Notes: generated by a model from the letters alone, not told the origin. DNA of 35,452 bases from Bacteroidota bacterium (GCA_021324685.1 JAJPIQ010000065.1:1-35452); one strand, 5' to 3'. Positions 7,391 through 17,356 are shown, counted from the first letter of the stretch. Translations and numbers: made by a program.

Positions 7391-10300
7391 CTATCGAACG
7401 ACCGGGAACCTCGCCGCCGCCTCGGTTCCTCCGGCTCGAAGGAGTACCGTGTAAAGGCCCGACGCGAGCGTTCTTGTATCGATCTTCAGTTTCCCGATTC
7501 CTTCCCGCTCGATCGCGGCCGGAACGGTCCGTCCCAATGCGTCCACGATTTCCACCGCCGGAACGGAATTCCCGAGTGATAGATAGGAACGGAATGCGAT
7601 CTCTATATCGTTCCGATCGGGATAGACCTGTTCGATCTGAATGGCAAGATGCCCACGCAGGGCCTCCATGAGCAGCGAATCGCCGCATGCGGGTGCAAGA
7701 GAAAAAGACGTACTGTCCCCTCCGGCGCTTAATACGCATGCCGCAAACGTAGGATCGGAACCATTAAGGACCGGGTCGCTTACCGTAATTCGAGTGCTCA
7801 GCGAATCGGCGACCGCCGTCCGGAAGACAAACTGTGCGATCGGGACCTGAGGGTCGAGCGAAATATTCGTTCCAGAATATTCCAGGCTGTCCCAGGTCAT
7901 GCTTCCCTGAGAATGTGCGGACTCCCAAAAGGCCAGGGGCGAGGTCGCACTTAGCTCCGACAACAAATCGCTATTATATGACACCGTAGCCTGGACCGAA
8001 TGTAGATCGACGTTCGAGACAGCGGTATCGGGATAGAGTCCGAGCGAGACGGTACCGTTCTGCGAGGCTGCCGTATGTGTGACGATCGCATGGAGATGAA
8101 ACTCGGGCGCCGCATGCGTTTCTGCGGCGATCGGGACCGTCAGCACGCTATCGTTTGCCGCATCGGAGAGGACCGTGAGATAGGCCGTGTCCCGTCCGAG
8201 CGACGGATCGTACGCAAGGATCACAGTGTCGGCCTGCCCGGGAAGGAGCAGGCTCCGTGTGGGATTCTTCAGGAACGAAAAATGAGTTCCGGAGAGGGCG
8301 ATGCTCTTGATCGCGATCGTATCGTCGCCGCCATTGATAAGAACGATCGCTGTATCGGCCGTGCGACAGAGCGAACCGGTGCCGAGATCGCGGAGCGTGC
8401 TATCGACAGAAAGAAATCTCGTTACGGGTGATAGCATCGCCACGAACGTGGCGGATAAGCTATCGAGAAACGGCGCCTGAAAAGCGTCCCGCGTCGTCGG
8501 GAAATCGGTGGAGGTCGTCATTCCGGCAAGGTACACGGAATGCCGGGTTCCGAGCGCGATCGCATTCGGACGTTCATCGCCCGCACCGCCTAAGTAGGTC
8601 GCATACACGAGCGAAGCACCGTTCGGATCGAGTTCCGCAACGAAGGCCTCGGTCCGGCCATGATTCGTCTTTTGAATCGCTCCCGGAAGCGTCGGAAAAT
8701 CGGACGAGGCCGTTGTGCCCGTAACGAAAGCCTCCCCGGCGGTATCGACCGCGATAGCGGTCCCGCCGTACTGCCCCTGAAAACCGGAAAATGAATCGAA
8801 CTCCGAATTGCCGATGAAGGTCGAATAGAGCACTGCGCGTCCGTCCGCGCTGAGCTTCGTGACAAACGCGTTCGGGCGTTCGAGGAGCGAGGGTTGGAAC
8901 GCTCCGCTCGAAGTTCGGAAATCCGGGGATGTCGTTACTCCGGTCACGAACATGTCTCCTGCCGAGTCGATCGCAATCCCGGTTCCCACGTCGTTTCGAG
9001 ACCCGCCGAGATAGGTCGCATACTCCAGTGCGGAGCCGCTCGGATTCAGTTCTGCGACAAATGCATTGAACTCGGTGTCGCTATGGATCGCCGGCTGAAT
9101 AGCGCCCGGGGTCACCGGAAAATCGGCGGCATTCGTGGAACCGACCAGGAATACATTCCCGGCCCGATCGAGCGCCATTCCCGCGGCTTCATTCATGACG
9201 ATGGGATAGGGATTGGGAAGTACGAGTTTCGATCCACCGAGATACGTCGAATAGATCAGGCCTGTTCCCCGCGCATTGAACTTCGTGACAAACGTCGAGG
9301 CGCAGCCAATACTCTCGAAGTTGTACGTGAACGCCCCGTTCTTCGTTTGAAATGCGCCTTTGGTAACTGGAAAGTCGGAGGACGATGTGGTCCCGAAGAC
9401 GATCGCCTCGCCGGCAGAATCGACGGCGATGGCAGACCCCGATTCTCCGTAGCCGTCGAAATCGCCGTCCGAGCCGCCGAGATAGGTGGAATACAGAAGG
9501 TGGGAACCATCCGAATCGAGCTTTGCCGCGAACGCGTTGACGTATCCGGGAGTCGTTCCCTTGCTTGCGCGCTGAAATGCGTTCGAAGTCACCGGAAAAT
9601 CGGTGGAGGTCGTGTTGCCCGTCACATAGGCGTCGCCGGCCGAATCGATCGCGATTGCGATTCCTTCATCCCCCCAGAAATAACTCGAGGAACCTCCCAG
9701 GTAAGTTGAATAGACGAGCGCGCTCCCGGAGGGGTTCAATTTTAAGATGAACGTGTTCGCGCCTCCCGCCTTGTTCTGATAGGCTCCCGGCGTCACCGGA
9801 AAACTCGTGGAGCCGGCCCATCCCGTCACATACGCGTCCCCGGCCCGATCGACCGCAAGCCCGAAGGCCTCGCTGCCGAACCCAAACCGCGAGGAATACA
9901 GAAGCGGATCGATCGTGACGGGCCGCGTCGGATCGTAGGGGCCGAGTTGGAAGGAGACCCGATTTCCATCGAGTCGAAAGGCACACGCGACCGGTTCTCG
10001 TGTCCCGTTTCGTTCCTGATACGCGGCAAGTTCCCGCTCTTCGATCGTGCCGAGCGATGTTCGGATCGAGAGAGTCCCATCGCCCTGTAGCACGATCGAA
10101 TCGGCACCGTTCATTTCCATTTGGACCTGGCTTACGTCCGCGCCCGGCTCGAGGACGAGATCGTATCGAGGCACTCCGCGATCGATCGTAAATATCGCGT
10201 CGATACCGTTATACAGGTGTTCTATCGTGGCACGCTCAAATGAACGAACGCCATGCACCCATCGTGTGCTATCGTTCCCAATGAAGTAGTTCGTCCGACC

Positions 10301-10648
10301 CGGATCGGGATCCGATGCAATGGCGTGCGGTCCCACCGTATGAAGAAAGGAACAGGAGATCACCGCACCGTCGCGTAACGGCGCGGGGTGCCCTTTCCCT
10401 GAAGGCGTGTGAAACGATCGCGCCGGCACAAGGGCGCCGGGCGCGTGGGCTTCCCCGCCTGCGATCCTGAACATATCGTACACCATTCCGGAATCGGTGA
10501 TCCAGAAATTGACCGTTCCGCACTGCAGTAAATATTTCGCGCGCGCATCCCACTGCCCTCGGTTTTCTACGAACGCCGCGGACGGTTGCGCACACAGGGG
10601 AGCGGCGAAGCAGGCAAGCAAGACCGACGCTTGCAGGAACGGTCTCAT
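7391..10648 (-). CDS. Secreted SBBP-repeat protein with T9SS sorting domain
   Basis: The start is taken at 10648 because the ATG overlaps the stop of the upstream gene as ATGA and begins a clear signal peptide (MRPFLQASVLLAC, cleavage after LCAQ); the frame extends 16 codons further upstream. The mature part opens with AFVENRGQWD, the N terminus of the DUF7948 domain that precedes SBBP propellers. At least seven SBBP (beta-propeller) repeats follow, each with LYSTYLGG, then AIDSAGDAYVTG, then TSTDFPVTxxAFQ. Around residues 745-850 is an ASH/choice-of-anchor-like beta-sandwich, and after it a possible cohesin-like sandwich (tentative). The last 80 residues are a type A T9SS C-terminal domain (IEQVYPDRN, VEIVDALGR, LASGLYTVLLR, ending FPVVR). 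The 1085-residue product is predicted to be exported by Sec, then passed across the outer membrane by T9SS and attached or released. Its partner or substrate is unknown. Confidence 0.92.
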   Translation of the reverse strand: MRPFLQASVLLACFAAPLCAQPSAAFVENRGQWDARAKYLLQCGTVNFWITDSGMVYDMFRIAGGEAHAPGALVPARSFHTPSGKGHPAPLRDGAVISCSFLHTVGPHAIASDPDPGRTNYFIGNDSTRWVHGVRSFERATIEHLYNGIDAIFTIDRGVPRYDLVLEPGADVSQVQMEMNGADSIVLQGDGTLSIRTSLGTIEERELAAYQERNGTREPVACAFRLDGNRVSFQLGPYDPTRPVTIDPLLYSSRFGFGSEAFGLAVDRAGDAYVTGWAGSTSFPVTPGAYQNKAGGANTFILKLNPSGSALVYSTYLGGSSSYFWGDEGIAIAIDSAGDAYVTGNTTSTDFPVTSNAFQRASKGTTPGYVNAFAAKLDSDGSHLLYSTYLGGSDGDFDGYGESGSAIAVDSAGEAIVFGTTSSSDFPVTKGAFQTKNGAFTYNFESIGCASTFVTKFNARGTGLIYSTYLGGSKLVLPNPYPIVMNEAAGMALDRAGNVFLVGSTNAADFPVTPGAIQPAIHSDTEFNAFVAELNPSGSALEYATYLGGSRNDVGTGIAIDSAGDMFVTGVTTSPDFRTSSGAFQPSLLERPNAFVTKLSADGRAVLYSTFIGNSEFDSFSGFQGQYGGTAIAVDTAGEAFVTGTTASSDFPTLPGAIQKTNHGRTEAFVAELDPNGASLVYATYLGGAGDERPNAIALGTRHSVYLAGMTTSTDFPTTRDAFQAPFLDSLSATFVAMLSPVTRFLSVDSTLRDLGTGSLCRTADTAIVLINGGDDTIAIKSIALSGTHFSFLKNPTRSLLLPGQADTVILAYDPSLGRDTAYLTVLSDAANDSVLTVPIAAETHAAPEFHLHAIVTHTAASQNGTVSLGLYPDTAVSNVDLHSVQATVSYNSDLLSELSATSPLAFWESAHSQGSMTWDSLEYSGTNISLDPQVPIAQFVFRTAVADSLSTRITVSDPVLNGSDPTFAACVLSAGGDSTSFSLAPACGDSLLMEALRGHLAIQIEQVYPDRNDIEIAFRSYLSLGNSVPAVEIVDALGRTVPAAIEREGIGKLKIDTRTLASGLYTVLLRAGGTEAAARFPVVR

Positions 10649-13068
10649 CGCACGACCTGGAATGTTTTCGTTCCGATCCGCCCGTCTGCACTGCACCGCA
10701 GCACGTAGGTGCCGATCGGGAGCGCGCTGACATCGAGGGGGCCACCACCCGCCGCTTCGCTGGTCCGGAGGACCACATTCCCAAGCACATTCAGGATCTC
10801 GATCTTCGCTTCGCTGTGGGAAGCGATACTAAGGTGCAGTTCGTCTTGCGCCGGATCCGGATACAACACAACGTTCAGGACGTCCGGCGTGGTAGAAACG
10901 GGCTGGCGCACCGCCGCGGCCGCAAGATTCAATCTCCCCCGATAGAACCCGTAGTCTGCCACGCTGATCGGGGTATTGATCGAAGGATCGATCTCCACGA
11001 TCGTATCGCCATTAATGACAGTATCTTTCGGAGGCACCACAAAATAGATCAGGGACCGAGCAAACGAAACGAGCACCGTGGAAGAATCGGGAAAGAAAAT
11101 ACCCTGCGTGCTCATACCGCTGCGGTTCGGGATTGTATCGTTATTGTAGATAAAAATATCCTGCCGATTGTAAATTTCCTCACGGTTGGTCGGGATCGGA
11201 AGCCAGGACCAATGCACCCCACCGTCCGTTGTCGAGAGCACGGCTTCGGTATCGATGGTCAGGAAGCCGATGCGCTCGTTTAAGAATTTGATCCCATTGA
11301 ACGAGTACAGTGCCGGAACGACCTGTTCCATGTTCCACGAGTTCCCACCGTCGGAGGTTCGATAAATTTTTCCGCCACTCGAAGTAAGGAAGCCGAGCGA
11401 AGAATTATAGAAATAGATTCCGGGCTGTGCCGCGAAGGACGGAACATTGGAAACCTTCTGCCACGAAACGCCGCCATCCGTCGTCGAATAAAGATCGAAC
11501 CGCGTCTTTTCGCCGTTCGAAAACGATTTTCCCGTTTGGACGATGAGGGTGTCCTCGACGCGCGCAAGCAGGTATGCATCGAGCGCACTCAGGGGATCGA
11601 TGGAAACGACGGTCGTCCTATAGACTTTATATCCGGCGTTGGAAGTTTCGGTCGAAAAGCGGAGGGTCGAATCCGGTTCCCAATTTTTTCCGCCATCGGT
11701 GGTCCGGACGAGCCCACTGACCGTCGCGAAGCCGGTATCGCTCCCGCCGAAGCACGGCATCGAGATGCTCGTGGGAGACATCGCCATGGCGTTCCAGGTC
11801 TCTCCGCTATCGGTCGTTTCAAGACTCGTGTAATCGAGCCAGCCGCCATGATAGATATAGCCGGTGTCCGCGGAGGCAAAGTGCATCCCGGTATATTCGG
11901 GATATTGGCCGTTCGTCACCTGCCAGAAGTACCCACTGTCCGTCGAGATCAATGGATAGGAACCCGCGAGGCATTGCAGGACCGCGCCGTTCGACGCATG
12001 AAGGCTTACGCCGGAATTAAAAGAACACTCGTGCAGGACCGTCCAATTGGGAGCGATCGCGTTTTCCGGCAACTCGGCTCGCAGGACGATGCCGCCATCG
12101 CCAAAAGGATTCCCATTCTGATCGATACCCCCACCCACGGCAAGCCAGTCGCCATCTCCCGTCCGAATAACATGGCTGATGCTGCTGGCCTGGCGCATCT
12201 GCGTGATGCTCACACTCTGTCCGAGATCGGTGGAAGTAAACAGATAGGCGTTCGGAGTCCCGAACATCGCGAAACTCGTGGGACCGAAAAAACTGACGGT
12301 CATATAATTGTCGTCGCGTTCGTCATGAAAAACCGGGGTAAATGCCCAGGTCGAGCCGCCATCGGTCGTGACATAATATCCTTCCAGCGCAGCAATGGCT
12401 CCGGTATCGCGATTATAAAAGTCGATATCCTGCGGAGCAATGCTGCCTGTTTGGAGCGTAACGGGAGCCCAGTGCGCACCGGCATCGCCGGTCACGACGC
12501 ACATATTGGGACCGATCGCGAACGTGCGGCCAAAGCATGTGACGAACTTATGCGGATTACTATATCCGGTATCGATAAAGACCGTATCCCAATGCGCGCC
12601 ACGGTCCGTCGATCGAAACAGCAATCCGAAAAGAAATTGTCCGTTCGATTCCCGGAATCCCTGAGTTCCCGTGATGAGCGTATCGGTACCCCATTCCCCC
12701 ACCGCGGTAAGCCAGGGTGAAGGCTGCGGACAGCCGTTCCATGTCGCTCCGCCGTCGGACGTGAGCAACAGGTTCCCACTCGCGACAAGGGCGCCATGAA
12801 GCGAATCGGCGAACGCGATCGAGTTGATATCGACGGTGTCGCTCACCTCCTGTCGCTGCCACGTCACTCCGTCGTCCTCGGTGCTGTAAAGATAGCCGTG
12901 ATCGGTCGCGGCGACCATGCGGGTCGGCGTTTGCTTCACGAGACCGGTAAAATGAATGGGACCGATCTTCTCCCAATGGGAAACGAGGGACGACTGAGCC
13001 CTCGTCTGTGACAACGGAAGGGTTGAGAACACAACGGCGGCGAAAAAAACAAACGAACGAAGACGCAT
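10645..13068 (-). CDS. Secreted Ycf48/BNR-like repeat protein with T9SS sorting domain
   Basis: The start at 13068 is chosen because a GGAGG Shine-Dalgarno site lies just before it and a signal peptide follows (MRLRSFVFFAAVVF, cleavage near TRAQ). About twelve repeats carry the Asp-box-like TTDGGxxW signature (TSDGGATW, TTDGGSTW, TTDSGETW, TTDGGKNW, TTDGGVSW), typical of Ycf48/BNR beta-propellers. The final 80 residues are a T9SS sorting domain (VVLYPDPAQDELHLSI, IEILNVLGNVVLR, LPIGTYVLR, ending TFQVVR). The 807-residue product is predicted to be secreted to the cell surface or medium. Its stop overlaps the start of the SBBP gene by 4 nt (ATGA), so the two cargo proteins are translationally coupled and probably act together. 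Enzymatic function is not evident; no sialidase catalytic residues were recognised. Confidence 0.92.
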   Translation of the reverse strand: MRLRSFVFFAAVVFSTLPLSQTRAQSSLVSHWEKIGPIHFTGLVKQTPTRMVAATDHGYLYSTEDDGVTWQRQEVSDTVDINSIAFADSLHGALVASGNLLLTSDGGATWNGCPQPSPWLTAVGEWGTDTLITGTQGFRESNGQFLFGLLFRSTDRGAHWDTVFIDTGYSNPHKFVTCFGRTFAIGPNMCVVTGDAGAHWAPVTLQTGSIAPQDIDFYNRDTGAIAALEGYYVTTDGGSTWAFTPVFHDERDDNYMTVSFFGPTSFAMFGTPNAYLFTSTDLGQSVSITQMRQASSISHVIRTGDGDWLAVGGGIDQNGNPFGDGGIVLRAELPENAIAPNWTVLHECSFNSGVSLHASNGAVLQCLAGSYPLISTDSGYFWQVTNGQYPEYTGMHFASADTGYIYHGGWLDYTSLETTDSGETWNAMAMSPTSISMPCFGGSDTGFATVSGLVRTTDGGKNWEPDSTLRFSTETSNAGYKVYRTTVVSIDPLSALDAYLLARVEDTLIVQTGKSFSNGEKTRFDLYSTTDGGVSWQKVSNVPSFAAQPGIYFYNSSLGFLTSSGGKIYRTSDGGNSWNMEQVVPALYSFNGIKFLNERIGFLTIDTEAVLSTTDGGVHWSWLPIPTNREEIYNRQDIFIYNNDTIPNRSGMSTQGIFFPDSSTVLVSFARSLIYFVVPPKDTVINGDTIVEIDPSINTPISVADYGFYRGRLNLAAAAVRQPVSTTPDVLNVVLYPDPAQDELHLSIASHSEAKIEILNVLGNVVLRTSEAAGGGPLDVSALPIGTYVLRCSADGRIGTKTFQVVR

Positions 13069-13535
13069 GGAACCTCCGAAAAGATGATACTTAAAAAACA
13101 CTCGGCCCACCTGCAAGTTGCCAAACTTGCCCCCGTTTCACTACTCAAAAACTACTTAGGCGAGCTGAAAACGGAACTTTAGAAAACCGTAGAAAGCGCA
13201 GGATTGACCTTCGGACCGCGGGATCCGATTGCTGGAAATAAAGGAACGAATAGAGCCGCAAGCCGTCCGGACAAACGGCAGCTTTGAAGGCTGCCAATTT
13301 TCCTTGACTCATAATCCCCCCTTACTCATCGTGCGGGCGTATCAGAAAAACTCATTATTACGTTTTCGTTACCGAACGGTAAAGTTGCCCCGCTATTCAT
13401 GAACTCCGTCGAACCATTGTTAAAGCGCGTTGTTCGGATAGAAAGCTTTGCATGAATAAAAAATAAGAATTATCGAAATTATTGAGATTCGACATTCGCT
13501 GCTCATTACTTTTTTGTCCACTTTTCAAAACCGTC
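13069..13535. other. Noncoding region between divergent T9SS cargo genes
   Basis: About 470 bases separate two divergent secreted-protein starts and must hold both promoters. No convincing gene or RNA gene was seen. A perfect inverted repeat with a 2-nt centre, TTACCG-AA-CGGTAA, lies at 13369-13382 and is a candidate operator. The frame of the rightward gene runs back to a TTG at 13482, but the ATG at 13536 fits the signal peptide better. Confidence 0.55.
13073..13077 (-). promoter_or_regulatory. Shine-Dalgarno site deciding the Ycf48-like start
   Basis: The minus strand reads GGAGGTTCCATG. This near-consensus ribosome-binding site, 4 nt before the ATG at 13068, favours that start over the upstream in-frame codon at 13116. 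Strong sites are uncommon among the genes in this window. Confidence 0.75.
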
Positions 13536-16500
13536 ATGATACGCTACTCTGCACTCGCGGCTATGTTGGTATTGCTGGTTTTTGTCGGAACGGCGTGGGG
13601 TTCGACCCTCACCATTAACAAGTCTAACGATGCACCCGCCGCCGGAGTCCAAAGCGGCGTGCCGTTCACCTACACGATAGGATATAACTGGTCGGGTGGG
13701 GTTCCCGCCGGTGGAACGCTGATCATCCAGGACATCGTACCTGCTCCTCTTATCGTGGTTTCCGCGGCACCCTCCTGCGGCGCCACGGCTGTCATAGGGG
13801 GAAATACCGTGACGGCTACGCATTCAGGGATCGTGACCACTGCCGGGTCGTGCGTGCTCCAGATTACCGTAGAATATCCGGTAGGGACCACCTGTCCCGG
13901 CACTTCGGTCTGCGATACTGCCCGTATTGCGGAACAAGGAAGCAATCCAGTATGGGTCTACTCGAACCCTTCCTGCTCCAAAGCACTGGCGACGAATAAT
14001 TGGCAATTCTCCAATCAACTTTACGCGGGCTGCGCTCCCTGCGCTGGGAATGATATTATTTTCCGAGTGTATGCCCTCAATCCCTCCGGGCCTTACGGCG
14101 GCTTAAATTTGGGCAATGTTACGCTGAACTTCTCGTTTCCCGCGCTTTCGGGCGCTGCGATTACAAGCGTCAGCGGCCCGTGTGGCGCGGTCCTGACAGG
14201 CCCGCCCCCGGCCGGTTGCTGGGGTGCGAGCGCCTACGGCAGCAACGCCGTTACGATCACGCTCAATCCGAGCGCGTCGCTTTCAGTCTGGAGTTATTGG
14301 TATGTCTTCTATATCCATGTGAATTTTCCCTGCGCCGATTCGAACCAGACGATCCTTTCGACCGCAGTATGGAACTATACCACACCGTGCTCGCCGAAGC
14401 CATTTAGTGTAACCGATACCGCATCGGTGAAAATTTGTAAGCCGGTTTCCTCGGGTAGCCTCTACAAATATTTTTACGAGCCGACCTACGATCCGTACAA
14501 TCCCTATTTTTATCCAGGTACCATTACTCCGGGCTGCTGCGGCACGTATGCCATTCAATACCAAAATACGGGTACGGTCTCGCAGACTGGCGTTGTCGTG
14601 ACCGATACCATTCCCGGTTACATGGACGTTTCGCAGATTTACACCACGGTTCCCTCCGGAATGACATCGGTCAAAGAAGAAGTGTGGCCCTATCCGTCCG
14701 GCCCGTGGACCATCATCCAATTGGCTCGGTCTTCTTCGGGCTCGGATCCAATTCCACTCAGCGTAACGCCGGTCGCCAAAATCCGCTGGACCTACACGGG
14801 GTCGCTGCCGATCGCTACGTCCTTCACGAATACGATCGACGTCTGCGTGCGGACGACAAATTTCAAAACGGGCGCGACGGTTGTCCCCGGCCAGGTAATG
14901 CGCGATACGGCAGTGGTACAGGTCTCCGGCTTGCCCAATTATGTTTATATCCTGGCCGACACCGTCAGTGCGGCTTCCCCAAAGCTGATCGCCGAGAAGT
15001 CGTTTATCGGAAAATGTGCCGGCGGTGCTTCGCCGAGCGGTCCATGGTATCCTGGAGATGTGGTACGCTTTAGAATAGCCGTCGCAAATGTAGGGAGCGC
15101 CGCTACGACTTCCCTCACGACCATCACCGATGCCCTGCCACCCGGATTCACGTATGAAGGTGGCGAGACCTACTATTTCGGGCCGATATTACCTCCCGGG
15201 AACTGGTTATCTCCATGGACGCCGGATTGTAGCACCGATTTTTCGTCGTACACTCCAGCGATTCAATCGCAGCTTGGAGGGCCTCTCACTTCTCCTTCGA
15301 TCGGTGCGACGAACTGCGTCTGGAAGTTCCCAACGCTGCCGGCGCAGTGCGACGGAACGCCGCTCTATTTTATGATAGAGTTCAATGTGCTGATCGACAC
15401 CGTTCCCCCCACGTTGCCCGGCACGTATGCCAATAACTTTACGATAGCGGCCCCGAATGCGGCTTCGGCGACCTCGAATAACGCGTATGTCGTCGTCAGC
15501 AGTAAACCCGGAGTCACCGCCGTGAAGCAGGTTCGAAGTGGAACAAGCGGAGCATGGGGTTCAACGGCTACGATTCCACCGGGAGGCACGGGACAATATC
15601 TTTTGACCGTCACGAATTCCGGGAACGTTCCCATCTCCAATTTGTGCATTCTCGATATTCTGCCCCATATCGGCGATATCGGGATATTGCCGCCGTACGC
15701 CGTGCGTAACAGCGCATTCAATCTTTCCTTGAATACGCCGATTACCTCGATCCTTCCGGCCGGTTTCACTCCGTCGTATTATAACGGCAGTCCGGCGAAC
15801 CTGGGAGGGACCGTTAATCCAAGCCGAACGGCGGTGTGCGGTGGCTTCTGTGGCGTGACGAATCCGGCCGGCGCGACCAGCGGAACATGGGGAGCCGTCT
15901 TACCTTCGTATGGAACGTACGCATTCTCCGTCTCCGCTGGTACCAATACCCTTGCGCCGGGCGCTTCGCTGAAAGTGATCGTTCCCTTTACCGTGCCCGC
16001 AAATGCAAAGGTGGGGTCGATGGCCTGCAATTCCTTTGCATATCAGTGCAATCCGACGGGAACGACGACATGCCTCGCCGCGGAACCGGTGGACGTTTGT
16101 ATTACGGTCGGGACCGACACGTCTTCCGGTGCATGCTGCCCTTGCGATACCATTGGCATCACCCCCAGTGCGTATCAAAACCTTCAGGAGCAATGGAAGA
16201 CATTCACGATTTATCATCTCCATGTATGCAGCCCCATTACGACGATCGATATTAAATATTTCGATTGCGGGACGGGCCTGCCCATCGCAAATCTTTCATA
16301 CGTCAATGGCGGCAACGTGCATGTGTACCGGAATACACCGTATACGAACACGCTGCTCCCCTATTGTGCGTTTAACATCAGCGACAACTACCAACACATG
16401 CCACTGACCGGATGCCTCGTTGGGAACGTACTGCCCACGTATGGGACGCCACCATCGCAGGACCGGGTTTCGTTCGATCTTGGATTGAACTACGGAGTGA

Positions 16501-17309
16501 CACCGCCTTCGTGGTGCATTCACGTGATCATTCATTATGCGGATGGGGATAGCTGCGTGGACACGATTCCTCCCTGGAAGCCGACCCCGCCCTCCGACGG
16601 GACCGGGATCGGATCGGGAACGCTCGACTCGCTCCGCAAGATCTATGTCGTTCCGATCAAGATCGATCCGGAACAATTCCCGGAGACGGTCCTCGGTTTT
16701 GCGACCGCAACGCTCGCCGATACCGCCGATGAAATTGTCGGCGGAAGCGGAGGGATCTGGGAGAGCCAGGTGGACTCGACATCACCCTCGATTCCTCCAA
16801 CGGTGCGGCCGCAACTGTTCGTCCAGAATAAGCATACGGCGCTATTCGAACTGCAACCGACTCCTGCAGGGTCGTTCGGCACCATGCAATTCTATCTCTT
16901 CGTCAGCCATCCGGGCGATTCGTCCAGGAAGCCGGTCGTTAAACTCGGCCTCTTCGATAACGAAGCGAACCTGCTTTCTACCGATAGCATACAGGCTTCG
17001 ATCACCACGAGCGGTGTCACTCCGTCGCCGGGGATTGTGGCAAACAACGGTATCGCGATCCTGGCGATCCGCCCGGACCCGGCACAAACGGCGATCGACG
17101 TGCAATACACGCTGGGAACCAATGAAGTAGCGAAGCTGGAAATGTTCAACACGCTCGGTCAGCAGGTTGGAGTGCTTGCCGATGGTTTCGAGAACCAGGG
17201 CGATCACACGACACACTTCAACATAAGCTCGCTTGCCGGCGGTACCTATTATCTGCGCCTTTCAACTCTGGCCGGCCAAACATCGGCCAGCTTCCAGATC
17301 GTACACTAA
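13536..17309 (+). CDS. Giant secreted DUF11-like repeat protein with T9SS sorting domain
   Basis: A 1257-residue protein from the ATG at 13536, which begins a signal peptide (MIRYSALAAMLVLLVF, cleavage near TAWG). The mature part starts LTINKSNDAPAAGVQSG. Several DUF11/CARDB-type beta-sandwich repeats follow, each marked by a phrase such as YAIQYQNTGTVSQTGVVVTD, FRIAVANVG...TTITDALPPGF or YLLTVTNSGNVPISN...ILDILP. These modules usually form stalks on surface proteins. Cysteine is unusually frequent for a Bacteroidota surface protein (CGG, CCPCD and similar clusters), suggesting disulfides outside the cell. The final 80 residues are a T9SS type A sorting domain (IRPDPAQTAIDVQYTLG, KLEMFNTLGQQV, LAGGTYYLRL, ending SFQIVH). 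It lies divergent to the other two cargo genes. It is most likely a structural or adhesive surface protein; no catalytic motif was found. Confidence 0.9.
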   Translation: MIRYSALAAMLVLLVFVGTAWGSTLTINKSNDAPAAGVQSGVPFTYTIGYNWSGGVPAGGTLIIQDIVPAPLIVVSAAPSCGATAVIGGNTVTATHSGIVTTAGSCVLQITVEYPVGTTCPGTSVCDTARIAEQGSNPVWVYSNPSCSKALATNNWQFSNQLYAGCAPCAGNDIIFRVYALNPSGPYGGLNLGNVTLNFSFPALSGAAITSVSGPCGAVLTGPPPAGCWGASAYGSNAVTITLNPSASLSVWSYWYVFYIHVNFPCADSNQTILSTAVWNYTTPCSPKPFSVTDTASVKICKPVSSGSLYKYFYEPTYDPYNPYFYPGTITPGCCGTYAIQYQNTGTVSQTGVVVTDTIPGYMDVSQIYTTVPSGMTSVKEEVWPYPSGPWTIIQLARSSSGSDPIPLSVTPVAKIRWTYTGSLPIATSFTNTIDVCVRTTNFKTGATVVPGQVMRDTAVVQVSGLPNYVYILADTVSAASPKLIAEKSFIGKCAGGASPSGPWYPGDVVRFRIAVANVGSAATTSLTTITDALPPGFTYEGGETYYFGPILPPGNWLSPWTPDCSTDFSSYTPAIQSQLGGPLTSPSIGATNCVWKFPTLPAQCDGTPLYFMIEFNVLIDTVPPTLPGTYANNFTIAAPNAASATSNNAYVVVSSKPGVTAVKQVRSGTSGAWGSTATIPPGGTGQYLLTVTNSGNVPISNLCILDILPHIGDIGILPPYAVRNSAFNLSLNTPITSILPAGFTPSYYNGSPANLGGTVNPSRTAVCGGFCGVTNPAGATSGTWGAVLPSYGTYAFSVSAGTNTLAPGASLKVIVPFTVPANAKVGSMACNSFAYQCNPTGTTTCLAAEPVDVCITVGTDTSSGACCPCDTIGITPSAYQNLQEQWKTFTIYHLHVCSPITTIDIKYFDCGTGLPIANLSYVNGGNVHVYRNTPYTNTLLPYCAFNISDNYQHMPLTGCLVGNVLPTYGTPPSQDRVSFDLGLNYGVTPPSWCIHVIIHYADGDSCVDTIPPWKPTPPSDGTGIGSGTLDSLRKIYVVPIKIDPEQFPETVLGFATATLADTADEIVGGSGGIWESQVDSTSPSIPPTVRPQLFVQNKHTALFELQPTPAGSFGTMQFYLFVSHPGDSSRKPVVKLGLFDNEANLLSTDSIQASITTSGVTPSPGIVANNGIAILAIRPDPAQTAIDVQYTLGTNEVAKLEMFNTLGQQVGVLADGFENQGDHTTHFNISSLAGGTYYLRLSTLAGQTSASFQIVH

Positions 17310-17325
17310 GGACCGGGCACAAAGG

Positions 17326-17356
17326 TGGTGGGGCGAAATACTGTTTCGCCCCACCA
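17326..17356. terminator. Strong hairpin after the DUF11-like gene
   Basis: TGGTGGGGCGAAA, loop TACTG, TTTCGCCCCACCA: a perfect 13-bp stem beginning 16 nt after the stop at 17309. No T-tract follows, so it is not a classical intrinsic terminator. It may be an RNA 3'-end stabiliser or a copy of a repeat element. A related inverted repeat (CGAAAT-ACC-ATTTCG) lies about 8 bases further on. Confidence 0.5.

Noticed and set aside
8894-9709. A 271-codon plus-strand frame
   Set aside because: It is antisense to the SBBP repeats, and its Arg/Gly-rich composition is typical of a shadow frame.
11536-12720. A 394-codon plus-strand frame
   Set aside because: It lies antisense to the well-supported Ycf48-like gene (TTDGGxxW repeats, T9SS end), and its product shows no domain.
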